From Hylemonella gracilis (lineage in GTDB: Bacteria > Pseudomonadota > Gammaproteobacteria > Burkholderiales > Burkholderiaceae_C): a stretch of 64,000 bases of DNA. The position numbers and the translations under genes are program-made. The DNA is taken from the NCBI RefSeq assembly GCF_004328645.1, contig NZ_CP031395.1, forward strand, positions 1,203,501-1,267,500, written 5' to 3'. This document shows positions 9,171 through 17,689 of this stretch, one piece after another. A model generated the notes under the pieces. That model was not told where the DNA came from. It saw only the letters and a program-made list of their open reading frames with translations, and made no database searches. The first letter of the stretch is position 1. Each line of letters starts with the position of its first letter.

Positions 9171-9261
9171 AGACGCTGGCGAGGCGGTCGCTTCCATCCG
9201 CTCGTGCTCAGACGCCAGGGGCTTCGGTTCTGAACGTGGGGTGCCGTGGTTCGGCACGGCT

Positions 9262-9957
9262 TCAGGTGCTGGTTTCGTCCAGGCCTGCGCCTTCCAGGTG
9301 CGAGGTATCGGCCCAGCCGACCAGGCTCATGCCCTCGGGCGTCCACAGCAGGTGGTTGAGGGCCGCGTTGCCCAGTTGCCAGGTGCGAGGGGCTTGCAAG
9401 TCCTGAGCCGTGGCAAGTCGGTACAGCTGGTCCATCACGCCGCCGTGCGCCACCAGCACGATCAACTGCCCCGCATGCGGCGCGGCCAGGGCCGCAAGGG
9501 TGCGCGCCACACGCTCGCGGACCTGCAACAGCGATTCTCCTGGCGCCACCTCGGTGCGTTCCGGTGCGGCAGGCGGGGGCGCCCAGTCCGGTACGCGCTT
9601 GCGCCAGAGCCGGGCTTGCTCAGGCCAGCGCGCGTCGATCTCGGCATAGGTCAGACCTTCGAAGGCACCGAAGCCGCGTTCGCGCAGGCCCGCGTGCAGT
9701 GTCAGCGGCGCGCCCGTGGCCTGATGGATGGCCTGCGCGGTCTGTCGTGCGCGCTGCAAGTCGCTGCTGTAAATGGCGGAAATGCGGTCCAGCTCCGCGT
9801 CGCCCGCGTGACGCTCGGCCAGTGCGCGCCCCAGGCGCCCGGCTTGCCAGCGGCCGGTGTCATTGAGCGGGATGTCCAAGTGGCCCTGGATCCGTGTGTC
9901 CACGTTCCAGGCGGTTTCGCCGTGGCGCACGGCGATGATGCGGGTCGGCTGATGCAT
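9262..9957 (-). CDS. Histidine phosphatase family protein (phosphoglycerate-mutase-like)
   Basis: Cytoplasmic phosphatase of 231 aa. The catalytic RHGET motif is at about 11-15 with the phospho-histidine. A second conserved segment, SDLQRARQTA, is near 64-75, the acid residue lies in LRERGFGAFEG and the late catalytic His in LVAHGGVMDQLYR. These match the GpmB/CobC-type branch. The substrate cannot be told: sugar phosphates, alpha-ribazole phosphate and nucleotides are all used in this family, and no cobalamin gene is adjacent. The frame opens with ATG immediately after a short non-coding stretch. Confidence 0.88.
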   Translation of the reverse strand: MHQPTRIIAVRHGETAWNVDTRIQGHLDIPLNDTGRWQAGRLGRALAERHAGDAELDRISAIYSSDLQRARQTAQAIHQATGAPLTLHAGLRERGFGAFEGLTYAEIDARWPEQARLWRKRVPDWAPPPAAPERTEVAPGESLLQVRERVARTLAALAAPHAGQLIVLVAHGGVMDQLYRLATAQDLQAPRTWQLGNAALNHLLWTPEGMSLVGWADTSHLEGAGLDETST

Positions 9958-9998
9958 GGGCCGATTTTAGTTTTACGGCCCCGGACCTGCGCGGTGGG

Positions 9999-10111
9999 GC
10001 AGTGAGCGATCGTGGGGGGCCCTGTTTCGGCGCCGGGCCGCCCCAAGCTGAAACGCCACCTCCTCGGGGGGCAGGGAGCTACACGCAGTGAGCGACCGTG
10101 GGGGCCCTGTT
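9999..10111. repeat. Intergenic direct-repeat element (two copies of a 27-28 bp unit)
   Basis: The unit beginning GCAGTGAGCGA and ending GGGGGCCCTGTT is present at 9999-10026 (28 bases) and 10085-10111 (27 bases), differing by one substitution and one G. The spacer holds G/C-run-rich sequence with CCACCTCCTCGGGGGG. The second copy touches the stop codon of the DUF4136 gene. Similar short GC-rich intergenic repeats are common in Comamonadaceae genomes; the resemblance is from memory. Confidence 0.75.
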
Positions 10112-10779
10112 CAACGGGGAATCTGGACCGTCACCGGGCCGGCGTGCGGTGCGGGAAAATCTTGCAGCGCCGCCTTCAGCAGGGCGGGCAGCACCTTGTC
10201 CCGGTCGCCCCAGGGACCTTCATGGCTGGCGCGGGTTTCGTAGACGATGCGCTGAGTTTCCAGGTCGCGCAGCAGCAGGGACACGGCATAGGCGTAGCGG
10301 ACGGTCGGCGGCCAACTGGTCCAGCCCATGCCGATGCGGGTGCCGGGGCCGACACGGCCCGGCCCGACGAACACGCCGAACTCACTGAAGAAACCCGGGC
10401 TGTACGGCGGTACGCCGGGGTAGCGCCGGCCCCAGTCATCCACGTAGAACGACTCGGTGCCGGTGTGGACTTGCACGCTGTAGCGTGGCTGCTGGTCATC
10501 ACGCACTAGGCCCACGGCCTGGAGCGCGGTGTCGGCCATCGCCTCGATGGCCTGCGCCCGCGCCGGTTCTTCGGCTTGTGACGGCAGGCGCTCGTAGCGG
10601 TAGCGCGCACCGGGTCCGAGCGGCGTTGGGGCCTTCATGGGCGCGGCGGATGGGGCTGGCGCATCGTTCGTGGGCACGGTGGCGCGCACGTCGGTTTCGA
10701 TGGTTCGCAGTCCGGAACAGCCCGTGGTGAACAGCGCGAACAGGGCGGCGCAGCTGAGGGCAATAATCCGACGCGGCAT
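10111..10779 (-). CDS. DUF4136-type lipoprotein
   Basis: Probable lipoprotein of 222 aa. The signal peptide has a lipobox LFTTGC, with the lipidated Cys at 21. The mature part has an Ala/Pro linker and a conserved region with YERLPSQ, a Gly/Pro-rich central stretch (RRYPGVPPYSPGFF) and YAYAVSLLLRDLETQRIVYETRA near the C-terminus. These are typical of DUF4136 envelope proteins, whose function is unknown. It lies 11 bases downstream of ttcA on the same strand and is probably co-transcribed. Its stop codon abuts the direct-repeat element. Confidence 0.8.
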   Translation of the reverse strand: MPRRIIALSCAALFALFTTGCSGLRTIETDVRATVPTNDAPAPSAAPMKAPTPLGPGARYRYERLPSQAEEPARAQAIEAMADTALQAVGLVRDDQQPRYSVQVHTGTESFYVDDWGRRYPGVPPYSPGFFSEFGVFVGPGRVGPGTRIGMGWTSWPPTVRYAYAVSLLLRDLETQRIVYETRASHEGPWGDRDKVLPALLKAALQDFPAPHAGPVTVQIPR

Positions 10780-10790
10780 GGTGCGGCAGC

Positions 10791-11735
10791 TCAGAGGGTG
10801 ACGACCTGAATGCCCGGCAGGGCTCCCATGGTTGGGGCTGTCTCAGGGAATTCTTCTTCGTCGAAAGCCGTGTCGCCGTTGGCATCGGGCACGCCCGTGG
10901 TCTGGATGTTCTTGAAGTCGTGCAATGACGCGTCCATCAAGTGCGTGGGGGCGACGTTCTGCAGCGCGCTGAACATGGTGGCCAGGCGACCCGGGTACTT
11001 CTTGTCCCACTCGCGCAGCATCTCGCCGACCTGCTTGCGTTGCAGGTGTTCCTGGCTGCCGCAGAGCGTGCAGGGGATGATGGGGTATTGCCGGTGGGCG
11101 GCCCAGCGGATCAGGTCTTTCTCGGCCACGTAGGCCAGCGGGCGGATCACGATGAACTCGCCGTTGTCGCTGACCAGCTTGGGCGGCATGCCCTTGAGCT
11201 TGCCCCCGAAGAACATGTTGAGGAAGAAGGTCTGCAGCATGTCGTCACGGTGGTGGCCGAGCGCGAGCTTGTTGCACTTCAGTTCGCGCGCGACCCGGTA
11301 GAGGATGCCGCGGCGCAACCGGCTGCACAGGCTGCACATCGTCTTGCCTTCGGGGATGTTCTTCTTGACGATGGAATAGGTGTCCTGCGTCTCGATGTGG
11401 AACTCGATGCCGAGTTGCTTCAGGTACGCGGGCAGGATGTGGTCCGGAAAGCCGGGCTGCTTCTGGTCCAGGTTGACGGCCACCAGCGTGAAGCTCACCG
11501 GCGCGCGGCTTTGCAGCTTCATGAGGATGTCCAGCATGCCGTAACTGTCTTTGCCGCCGGACATGCAGACCATGACACGGTCGCCTTCCTCGATCATGTT
11601 GTAGTCCACGATGGCGCGGCCCACCTCTCGGCACAGGCGCTTCTCGAGCTTGTGCGTCTCGCGCTCGATTTTCAGCGCCTTCTCGTGGCTGATCTCGGGG
11701 GCGGCGGTTTCGGGTTCGGTCCAGGTGGCGGTCAT
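10791..11735 (-). CDS. ttcA: tRNA 2-thiocytidine biosynthesis protein TtcA
   Basis: Thiolates cytidine 32 of certain tRNAs using ATP and an Fe-S cluster. It is 314 aa. The PP-loop SGGKDS spans 59-64. The cluster cysteines are in CSLC (134-137) and CTLC (222-225), and the GHHRDD segment lies near 160-165. It is adjacent to the DUF4136 lipoprotein. It is well conserved and shows nothing unusual. Confidence 0.96.
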   Translation of the reverse strand: MTATWTEPETAAPEISHEKALKIERETHKLEKRLCREVGRAIVDYNMIEEGDRVMVCMSGGKDSYGMLDILMKLQSRAPVSFTLVAVNLDQKQPGFPDHILPAYLKQLGIEFHIETQDTYSIVKKNIPEGKTMCSLCSRLRRGILYRVARELKCNKLALGHHRDDMLQTFFLNMFFGGKLKGMPPKLVSDNGEFIVIRPLAYVAEKDLIRWAAHRQYPIIPCTLCGSQEHLQRKQVGEMLREWDKKYPGRLATMFSALQNVAPTHLMDASLHDFKNIQTTGVPDANGDTAFDEEEFPETAPTMGALPGIQVVTL

Positions 11736-11814
11736 GGTCGTGCGGGGGCTTGCGGTCGCGTGAGCGTGTGAAGGACTGAATTATCCGGCGTGGGCTGCGT
11801 TCATGCCGAGGCTC

Positions 11815-12633
11815 TCACCATTCCCCGGTTTCCGCCCGGATGGCGACTTCGCAGTCCTGGAAGATCTCGAGCTTGACAATCTTCACCCGCACCCCGCGAA
11901 CGCCGGGCAGTTGTAGCAGGCGATGGGCCAGTTTGCCGATCATGCTCTCCAGCAGGTTGAGGTGCTCGCGCTGGCATTCGTCGATGATGATCTGCCGCAC
12001 CTTGCGGTAATCCAGCACGTGCTTGATGTCGTCGTCGTGTGGTTCCAGTGGCTGCGGGCCGAAATTGAGTTCGGCGTCCACCTGGATCGGCTGTGGCGCG
12101 GTCTTCTCGTGGTCGAGGATGCCCAGGTTGGCGTTGAAGCGCAGGCCGGTGAGGGTGAGGGTCTGGTTGCCTTGGTCGGGTTTGGCGGTGATCGGGGCGG
12201 CCCATTCGGGACGCAGGGCCATGCGCTCGACGCCCACCGATTCGCTGTCGGGGTACACGTCGGGCTTGCGGGTGGCGACACGCACCGCGGCGATGCGGGG
12301 ATCGTCCAGCAGCTGGCGCACGATCTCGTCGCACAGGGTTTCTTGCAGTTCGTAGCGGCCCTGGCTGGCAAGGCGCGTGATCAGCTCGCGGACGGGGTCG
12401 TAGTCCACCGTGCTGCTCAATTGGTCCGCGCTGGCCGGGGCGTGTGACAGGGGCACGCAGAGGTCCACGTCGAAGAGCACGCGCTGTGCGGCGTGTTTTT
12501 CGAAGTCATGTACCCCGATGCGCACCCTTTGTTCATGACCACGCAGAGACAGCACGCGGCTGTTCAGCGCCAAGGTGGGGTCCAGCGCCGCGAAAGGCAG
12601 CATGGCGGAAGAAGGTGTATTCGTTGTTGTCAT
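11815..12633 (-). CDS. folB: Tandem dihydroneopterin aldolase (two FolB domains)
   Basis: Folate-pathway enzyme of 272 aa, about twice the usual 115-125 aa. Domain 1 (about 25-142) shows the FolB pattern GVHDFEKHAAQRV, helix LQETLCDEIVRQLL and TRKPDVYP with the likely catalytic Lys123. Domain 2 (about 158-270) repeats it with GILDHEKTAPQPIQVD, helix LLESMIGKLAHRLL and VKLEIFQDCEVAI. FolB converts 7,8-dihydroneopterin to 6-hydroxymethyl-dihydropterin and normally forms octamers of single domains. The start ATG overlaps the stop of the upstream reductase by four bases (ATGA), so translation is coupled. A longer in-frame opening upstream is ignored for that reason. Confidence 0.82.
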   Translation of the reverse strand: MTTTNTPSSAMLPFAALDPTLALNSRVLSLRGHEQRVRIGVHDFEKHAAQRVLFDVDLCVPLSHAPASADQLSSTVDYDPVRELITRLASQGRYELQETLCDEIVRQLLDDPRIAAVRVATRKPDVYPDSESVGVERMALRPEWAAPITAKPDQGNQTLTLTGLRFNANLGILDHEKTAPQPIQVDAELNFGPQPLEPHDDDIKHVLDYRKVRQIIIDECQREHLNLLESMIGKLAHRLLQLPGVRGVRVKIVKLEIFQDCEVAIRAETGEW

Positions 12634-13448
12634 CGTGGCGTGAGTCCCAGGTCGATCGCGTACATCACGTCGCGCGCCAGTGGCAATTGATGTTGACCGT
12701 TGTCCACCGGCAGCACGCAGCCATTGAGCGCGAGGTTCTGGGCCAGGTGCAGCGCGGCTTGCGCGACGTGCTCGGGGTTCAGGGGCTGGCGCAGCAGGTT
12801 GACGCGGCGCGCGCGTTCGAAGTTGTCCTCGGTCTGCGGTCCGCTGACGAAGGACAGGCCCGGCGAGATGCCGCAGACGCGCAGATGGGGCGCATAGGCC
12901 TGAGCCTGCAAGGCCACGGCGCGCTCCAGCGCCAGCTTGCTCAGGGTGTAGGAGAAATAGTCGGGGTTCAGGTTGTGTACTTTTTGGTCCAGCACGTGGA
13001 TGACGCAGCCAGGCGTCGCTGTCCGTTGGCGCACTTGGCGGAAAAATCCCTGCGTCAGCAGCAGGGGCGCCATCGTGTTCACGGTGAAGGCGCGCAGCAA
13101 TTGTTCCGGCGTGAAGTCCGCGGCGCTGTCGGCCTCGAATTCCGACGCGTTGTTGATGATGCACTCCAGCCCGGCTTGCGCGAGCCCGGTTGCCCGGTCC
13201 ACGAGATTTGTGGCGTCCTCGGTGTCAGCCAAGTCTGCCTGCACCGTTCGGCAGGTACCGCCCAGGGATTCGATCTCCACTTGCAGTGCGCGCGCCGGGG
13301 CATCGGAATGGCGGTAGTGGCAGACGACGCCCCAGCCGTCACGGGCGAAGGCCAGGCAGAGGATGCGGCCCAGCCGTTGCGCGCCGCCCGTGATCAGCAC
13401 CCATTTTTTTGGGGAGGAGGAATGATTGATCGACGGTTTTTCGTTCAT
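12630..13448 (-). CDS. FolM/PTR1-like pteridine reductase (SDR family)
   Basis: Short-chain dehydrogenase of 272 aa. The nucleotide motif TGGAQRLG (about 20-27) has the TGxxxRxG form typical of NADPH-dependent pteridine reductases such as PTR1 and FolM. NNAS lies near 100 and the catalytic pair is YTLSK in SYTLSKLALE. Translational coupling (ATGA) to a double FolB strongly supports a pterin substrate, such as dihydromonapterin or dihydrofolate. This is inference, because other SDRs share the fold. The start lies only 26 bases from the divergent methyltransferase GTG. Confidence 0.78.
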   Translation of the reverse strand: MNEKPSINHSSSPKKWVLITGGAQRLGRILCLAFARDGWGVVCHYRHSDAPARALQVEIESLGGTCRTVQADLADTEDATNLVDRATGLAQAGLECIINNASEFEADSAADFTPEQLLRAFTVNTMAPLLLTQGFFRQVRQRTATPGCVIHVLDQKVHNLNPDYFSYTLSKLALERAVALQAQAYAPHLRVCGISPGLSFVSGPQTEDNFERARRVNLLRQPLNPEHVAQAALHLAQNLALNGCVLPVDNGQHQLPLARDVMYAIDLGLTPR

Positions 13449-13474
13449 AGCATCGCTTCGGTGACAATCCGCGC

Positions 13475-14659
13475 GTGAGCAATACGACGCAGAGTTTAAC
13501 GACCCACCTGTCAGCGCATCTGGCGCAGGCCCTGACGGAGGCGGGTGGCTGGCTCGGCTTTGACGATTTCATGGCGCGGGCGTTGTACACGCCGGGGCTG
13601 GGCTATTACGCCAACGATCTGCGCAAGCTGGGCTTGATGCCAGGCGCCAGTGGCGGGGGCAGCGATTTCGTGACGGCTCCCGAGTTGTCGCCGCTGTTCG
13701 GGCAGGCTCTGGCGGCTCAGATCGGCGAGGCGCTGGAACGCACCGACGCGGACCAGGTCTGGGAGTTCGGCGCTGGCTCCGGCGCGCTGGCCTTGCAACT
13801 GCTGCGCGCCTTGCGCGGCAAGGTGCGGCGCTACACCATCGTTGACGTGTCAGGTGCCCTGCGCGCCCGTCAGCAGGAGACCCTGCAAGAGTTCGCTGAT
13901 CAGGCTGACGTGCGCATCGACTGGGCCAATTCCTTGCCCGAGGCCATGCATGGCGTCGTGGTGGGCAACGAGGTGCTGGATGCCATGCCGGTCAAGCTGT
14001 TGATGCGCAAGCATGGCATTTGGCATGAGCGTGGCGTGGCCGAGGCCCGTGGTCATTTCGTCTGGGCCGATCGACCGACCGAGCTGCGTCCGCCGCTGGC
14101 GATCGCGAGTGAGCACGACTACCTGACTGAAATCCACGCGCAGGCCGAAGCCTTCATGCGCACCGTGGCTGGCAAGCTGCTGCGCGGCGCCAGGGAGGGC
14201 CGGCATGGCGCGGCCTTTTTCATCGACTACGGCTTTCCAGAGGCCGAGTACTACCATCCGCAGCGCCACATGGGCACGGTGATGTGCCACCGCGCGCACC
14301 AATCCGACACCGACCCGCTGAGCGATGTGGGCCTCAAGGACATCACCGCCCACGTGAACTTCACCGGCATCGCGCTGGCGGGGCAGGAGGCCGGGCTGGA
14401 AGTGCTGGGCTACACCTCGCAGGGGCGCTTTCTGTTCAATTGCGGTCTGGCCCGCTTGATGACGCTGGCCGAAGCCGCTGCAGACACGCCCGGGGCGCTG
14501 GCCCGGCGCGTGCAGGCCAGCAGGTTGGTGATGGAGCATGAAATGGGCGAATTGTTCAAGGTGATTGGTTTTGCCACGCCCGACTCGGCGGGTCTGTCCC
14601 CCTGGGGGGACGCCGCTGCGCTGGGCTTCGCCTCGGGCGATCGCACACACGCGCTCTGA
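13475..14659 (+). CDS. MidA/NDUFAF7-type SAM-dependent methyltransferase
   Basis: Class I SAM-dependent methyltransferase of 394 aa. Seen are the N-terminal ALYTPGLGYY and DFVTAPELSPLFG blocks, the SAM-binding EFGAGSGALALQLL (about 90-103), a GNEVLDAMPV segment (about 165-174) and FIDYGFPEAEYYHPQRH. These define the MidA (DUF185) family. Its mitochondrial relative NDUFAF7 methylates an Arg of complex I; the bacterial substrate is unclear. It starts at a GTG with no Shine-Dalgarno; GACAAT at 13463-13468, six bases before it, looks like a -10 box, so the mRNA may be nearly leaderless. It is divergent from the FolM-like gene. Confidence 0.85.
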   Translation: MSNTTQSLTTHLSAHLAQALTEAGGWLGFDDFMARALYTPGLGYYANDLRKLGLMPGASGGGSDFVTAPELSPLFGQALAAQIGEALERTDADQVWEFGAGSGALALQLLRALRGKVRRYTIVDVSGALRARQQETLQEFADQADVRIDWANSLPEAMHGVVVGNEVLDAMPVKLLMRKHGIWHERGVAEARGHFVWADRPTELRPPLAIASEHDYLTEIHAQAEAFMRTVAGKLLRGAREGRHGAAFFIDYGFPEAEYYHPQRHMGTVMCHRAHQSDTDPLSDVGLKDITAHVNFTGIALAGQEAGLEVLGYTSQGRFLFNCGLARLMTLAEAAADTPGALARRVQASRLVMEHEMGELFKVIGFATPDSAGLSPWGDAAALGFASGDRTHAL

Positions 14660-14683
14660 CAGGGCCGGGAGCAAGGACGAGTC

Positions 14684-14878
14684 ATGTGGCGCTGGTTGCT
14701 CGCTGTTTTCATCATCGTGCTGATCGTCAACGCACTGACGCCCTGGTTCCAGCGTATCGGCTTCGGCCGTCTACCTGGTGACCTCAACTTCACGCTGTTC
14801 GGCAGGCGCTTCAACCTGCCCTTCATGAGCACCATCCTGCTGAGTCTGGCGGCGGCGCTGATCGCCCGCCTCATCTGA
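14684..14878 (+). CDS. DUF2905 small membrane protein
   Basis: Protein of 64 aa with two hydrophobic helices (about 3-20 and 45-63) flanking the conserved core RIGFGRLPGDLNFTLFGRRF, which identifies DUF2905. Function unknown. It starts 24 bases after the methyltransferase gene with AAGGAC upstream and is probably in the same transcript. Its short length is normal for the family. Confidence 0.82.
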   Translation: MWRWLLAVFIIVLIVNALTPWFQRIGFGRLPGDLNFTLFGRRFNLPFMSTILLSLAAALIARLI

Positions 14879-14961
14879 GGTCTGTGGAGCCCGGGTCGTC
14901 CCCGCAGTGACGCTGTCCGCTGACCGACAGGCCTGCACGATGGGCGGGTTGGCTTGCCCGG

Positions 14962-16233
14962 TCAAACGTCCTGCAGGGCTCGTTCGATGGCATGCACGCG
15001 CGCCGCGTGGATGCGCCGACCCACGTCTGGTCCCTTGAGTCCTTGTGCCATGGCCTGCGTCGCGATGTCATGGGTGGGCAGGGCCAGCGCGGCATCCAGC
15101 GCGGCCTGCAGGCGCGCGGCCTGCGGGTAGGAGCGCTCGCGCAGCCCATCGCCGGGTACCCCGCGCCCGCGTGCATCGCAAGTGCAGGCCAGCAACACAA
15201 GGCCGAAACGTTCGGGCTTGCGCAGGGCATCGCAACGCTCCAGCAGGCGCAGCACCGCCTCGGCATTCAGCTTGCCACTGGCGTGGATGTTGCCGTGTTC
15301 GCGCGCCACCACCTCGCCCAGCTCGCGGCAGTCCAAGGGCACCCGCAGCCGCTCGGAAATGCCTTGCAGCAGCCGCGCGCTGCGCCCTTCGTGCCCGAGA
15401 TGGCGTGGCAGCAGGTCCGAGGGCGTGGTGCCCTTGCCCAGGTCGTGGCCCAGGCAGGCGTAGCGCACGGGCAGGGGCGCGCGCAACTCGGCGGCCAGGT
15501 CCAATACCAGCATCAGGTGCACGCCGGTGTCCACCTCGGGATGGTGCGCGGCGGGCTGGGGCACGCCCCAGAGCCGGTCCACCTCGGGCAACAGGCGTTT
15601 CAGGGCACCGCAGGCGCGCAGCACCTCGAACATGCGCGAGGGCTGGTCTTCCATCAGGCCGCGGCTGAGTTCCTGCCAGACACGTTCGGGGACCAAGTGG
15701 TCCACTTCGCCGTCTTCGACCATCTCCCGCATCAGCGCCACGGTCTCGGGCGCGACCTGAAAATCCGTGAAACGCGCCGAGAAGCGCGCCACGCGCAGGA
15801 TGCGCACCGGGTCCTCGCGGAAGGCCGGGGTGACGTGGCGCAAGATGCGCTGTTCCAGATCGCGCCGGCCCTGGTAGGGGTCGACGACCTGCGTGGCATC
15901 GAAGCTGCCATCGGTCCGGCAATGTTCACGCGGCACGGCCAGGGCGTTGAGGGTGAGGTCGCGCCGGGCCAGGTCGTCTTCCAGCGTCACGTCGGGCGCG
16001 GCGTGGATGGCAAAACCCTTGTAGCCGGGCGCGGTCTTGCGCTCGGTGCGGGCAAGTGCGTGCTCTTCGTGCGTCTCGGGGTGGAGGAAGACCGGGAAGT
16101 CCTTGCCCACGGGCGTGAAGCCCTGGGCGGCCATGGCCTCGGGGGTGGCGCCCACCACCACCCAGTCCCGGTCCTTGACCGGCAGGCCGAGCAGGGCATC
16201 GCGTACCGCGCCGCCCACCATGTAAATCTGCAT
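14962..16233 (-). CDS. cca: CCA-adding tRNA nucleotidyltransferase (multifunctional)
   Basis: Builds and repairs the 3' CCA of tRNAs; the HD domain adds phosphohydrolase activity. It is 423 aa. The class II nucleotidyltransferase head shows GGAVRD (7-12) and DRDW (21-24) with the metal aspartates, then RRDLTLNAL (90-98) and the EDPVRILRVARF block (140-151). The HD motif HDLGKG spans 263-268. The length fits the bacterial two-domain enzyme. It converges with the small DUF2905 gene. Confidence 0.96.
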   Translation of the reverse strand: MQIYMVGGAVRDALLGLPVKDRDWVVVGATPEAMAAQGFTPVGKDFPVFLHPETHEEHALARTERKTAPGYKGFAIHAAPDVTLEDDLARRDLTLNALAVPREHCRTDGSFDATQVVDPYQGRRDLEQRILRHVTPAFREDPVRILRVARFSARFTDFQVAPETVALMREMVEDGEVDHLVPERVWQELSRGLMEDQPSRMFEVLRACGALKRLLPEVDRLWGVPQPAAHHPEVDTGVHLMLVLDLAAELRAPLPVRYACLGHDLGKGTTPSDLLPRHLGHEGRSARLLQGISERLRVPLDCRELGEVVAREHGNIHASGKLNAEAVLRLLERCDALRKPERFGLVLLACTCDARGRGVPGDGLRERSYPQAARLQAALDAALALPTHDIATQAMAQGLKGPDVGRRIHAARVHAIERALQDV

Positions 16234-16242
16234 GGGGACAGT

Positions 16243-17112
16243 CTAGCCGCTTGCGCCCGCAGCAGCGAATTGGTGCAGCAGTGCGTCCGTCGCAGGGTCG
16301 GACGGGTAGAAAAGTTCGACGCTGAGTTCGGCCAGGGTGATGTCCCGCGGCGTGCCAAAGGCCGTCAAGGTCGTGAACAGCGAGAGCGAGTGGCCGCCGA
16401 TCTCCATCTCGCAAGGGATGAGCAACTCGGGCATGCCGCCTGCCGGACCCGGTGCCTCCGCCAGCGCGGCCACATGGGGGTAGCCCAACACCTCCTGCTC
16501 CAATTTCGCCAACTGCGCGTCGCGTGACTCCTGCACCTGGCGACGCAGCGTGCGCAGCAGGTAAGCGCCCCATTCGTCGAAGTTGCGTGTCCGCGCCGCG
16601 TAGCCCTCCGGGTGCAGGCTGGCACGGAACATGTTGACGCCCGGTTCGCGCAGCGCAGCGGGCAGCAGGGCGATCAGGCGCTGCGCGGCGCTGTTGGCTC
16701 GCACCACGTTCCAGCCGCCGTCCAGCACCACACCGGGGTAGGGGTCGTGCGCGCGCAGCAGCTTGTCCAGCGCGGCGTGGATCTGCGACATCTGCCCGGA
16801 GGCCAGCGGCTGTTCGGTGTAGCGCGGCGCGTAACCCGCCGCCAACAGCCAGACATTGCGCGTGCGCAGTGGCAGGGCCAGGCGTTCGGCCAGGGCCAGC
16901 AGCACCTCGGCACCCGGCCGGGCGCGCCCGGTCTCCACATAGCTCAGGTGGCGGGGCGAGATGCCCACGTCCAGCGCCAAGTCCATCTGGCTCAGGCGCC
17001 GTTGCTGGCGCCATTCTCGGATCAAGGTGCCGACGGCACCGGTTTGGCCGTGGCTCGAAGGCCGGGCGGAGGTGTGCAAGGTTTTCATGGGGACGGGCGA
17101 ATTGGTGGGCAC
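16243..17112 (-). CDS. XRE-family regulator with MmyB-like ligand-binding domain
   Basis: DNA-binding regulator of 289 aa. The helix-turn-helix occupies about 28-80 (LIREWRQQRRLSQMDLALDV, GISPRHLSYVETG). The C-terminal part (about 105-285), with DPYPGVVLDGGWNVVRANSAA and NMFRASLHPEG, is the MmyB-like domain, thought to bind a fatty-acid-like ligand. The start may be this ATG or the ATG 24 bases further in. It is divergent from a small membrane protein gene, and a 17-bp palindrome lies between them. The regulators of this family that I recall control an adjacent divergent gene. Confidence 0.85.
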   Translation of the reverse strand: MPTNSPVPMKTLHTSARPSSHGQTGAVGTLIREWRQQRRLSQMDLALDVGISPRHLSYVETGRARPGAEVLLALAERLALPLRTRNVWLLAAGYAPRYTEQPLASGQMSQIHAALDKLLRAHDPYPGVVLDGGWNVVRANSAAQRLIALLPAALREPGVNMFRASLHPEGYAARTRNFDEWGAYLLRTLRRQVQESRDAQLAKLEQEVLGYPHVAALAEAPGPAGGMPELLIPCEMEIGGHSLSLFTTLTAFGTPRDITLAELSVELFYPSDPATDALLHQFAAAGASG

Positions 17113-17151
17113 TCAAGGTGCTCAGCATGCGCCATTTTGCGCAGCGCTTCC

Positions 17152-17168
17152 ATGACCTGGGAGGTCAT
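17152..17168. promoter_or_regulatory. 17-bp palindrome, candidate operator of the XRE regulator
   Basis: ATGACCTGGGAGGTCAT is a perfect 7-bp inverted repeat with a 3-base spacer. It sits in the 128-base gap between the divergent XRE regulator and the membrane protein gene, about 40 bases from the regulator start and 73 bases from the membrane protein start. Size and position fit a dimeric helix-turn-helix binding site. Binding is inferred. Confidence 0.6.
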
Positions 17169-17240
17169 CGACGTGCTGCGGGCTGGGGCCGACACTGGCG
17201 CCGTCAGCCATCTTGTCCACACCCTTTAAGGAGCTTCACC

Positions 17241-17648
17241 ATGTCGTCTTTCACCACGGTTCTTTCCTCGCCCCGTCTGCTGCATCTCGCCCTGCGCAGC
17301 GACGCCGCCAGTTGTCTCGCCATGGGCCTGCCCTTGGTGGCGTTCGCCGATCCCTTGTCGGTCTGGCTGGGGCTGCCAACGCCGCTATTGCTGGCCTGCG
17401 GTTGGGCGCTATTTCCCTCTGCAGCCTTGATGTTGCTGGCCGCCCGCAGCGCCCGGCCTCCTGCAGCCTTGGTCTGGCTGGTGATCCTGGGTAATCTGGC
17501 CTGGCTGCTGGGCAGCGTCTACCTTGGGTTCGCGCTGCGACTGACCGGTTTGGGGCAGGTGTTCCTTGCCAGCCAGGCCCTGGTGGTCGTGCTTCTGACC
17601 GAGCTGGAGTACATGGCTTGGCGGCGCCTGTCCCAGGCGCGCCAGTGA
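17241..17648 (+). CDS. Small integral membrane protein (unknown function)
   Basis: Protein of 135 aa with about four hydrophobic helices (roughly 20-40, 45-70, 78-98 and 100-122) and a short basic C-terminus. The start ATG at 17241 has an ideal Shine-Dalgarno AAGGAG seven bases upstream; a much longer in-frame opening upstream is antisense to the regulator and is ignored. I do not recognise a named family. It is divergent from the XRE/MmyB regulator and is its most likely target. Confidence 0.78.
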   Translation: MSSFTTVLSSPRLLHLALRSDAASCLAMGLPLVAFADPLSVWLGLPTPLLLACGWALFPSAALMLLAARSARPPAALVWLVILGNLAWLLGSVYLGFALRLTGLGQVFLASQALVVVLLTELEYMAWRRLSQARQ

Positions 17649-17689
17649 GTCGATCCTGAGTGGCACTCCGGATGTGCCGGCCTGGCCGT

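Noticed and set aside
12634..13164. In-frame extension of the FolB protein to 449 residues
   Set aside because: The added part is out-of-frame reading of the FolM-like gene; the ATGA overlap gives a natural start.
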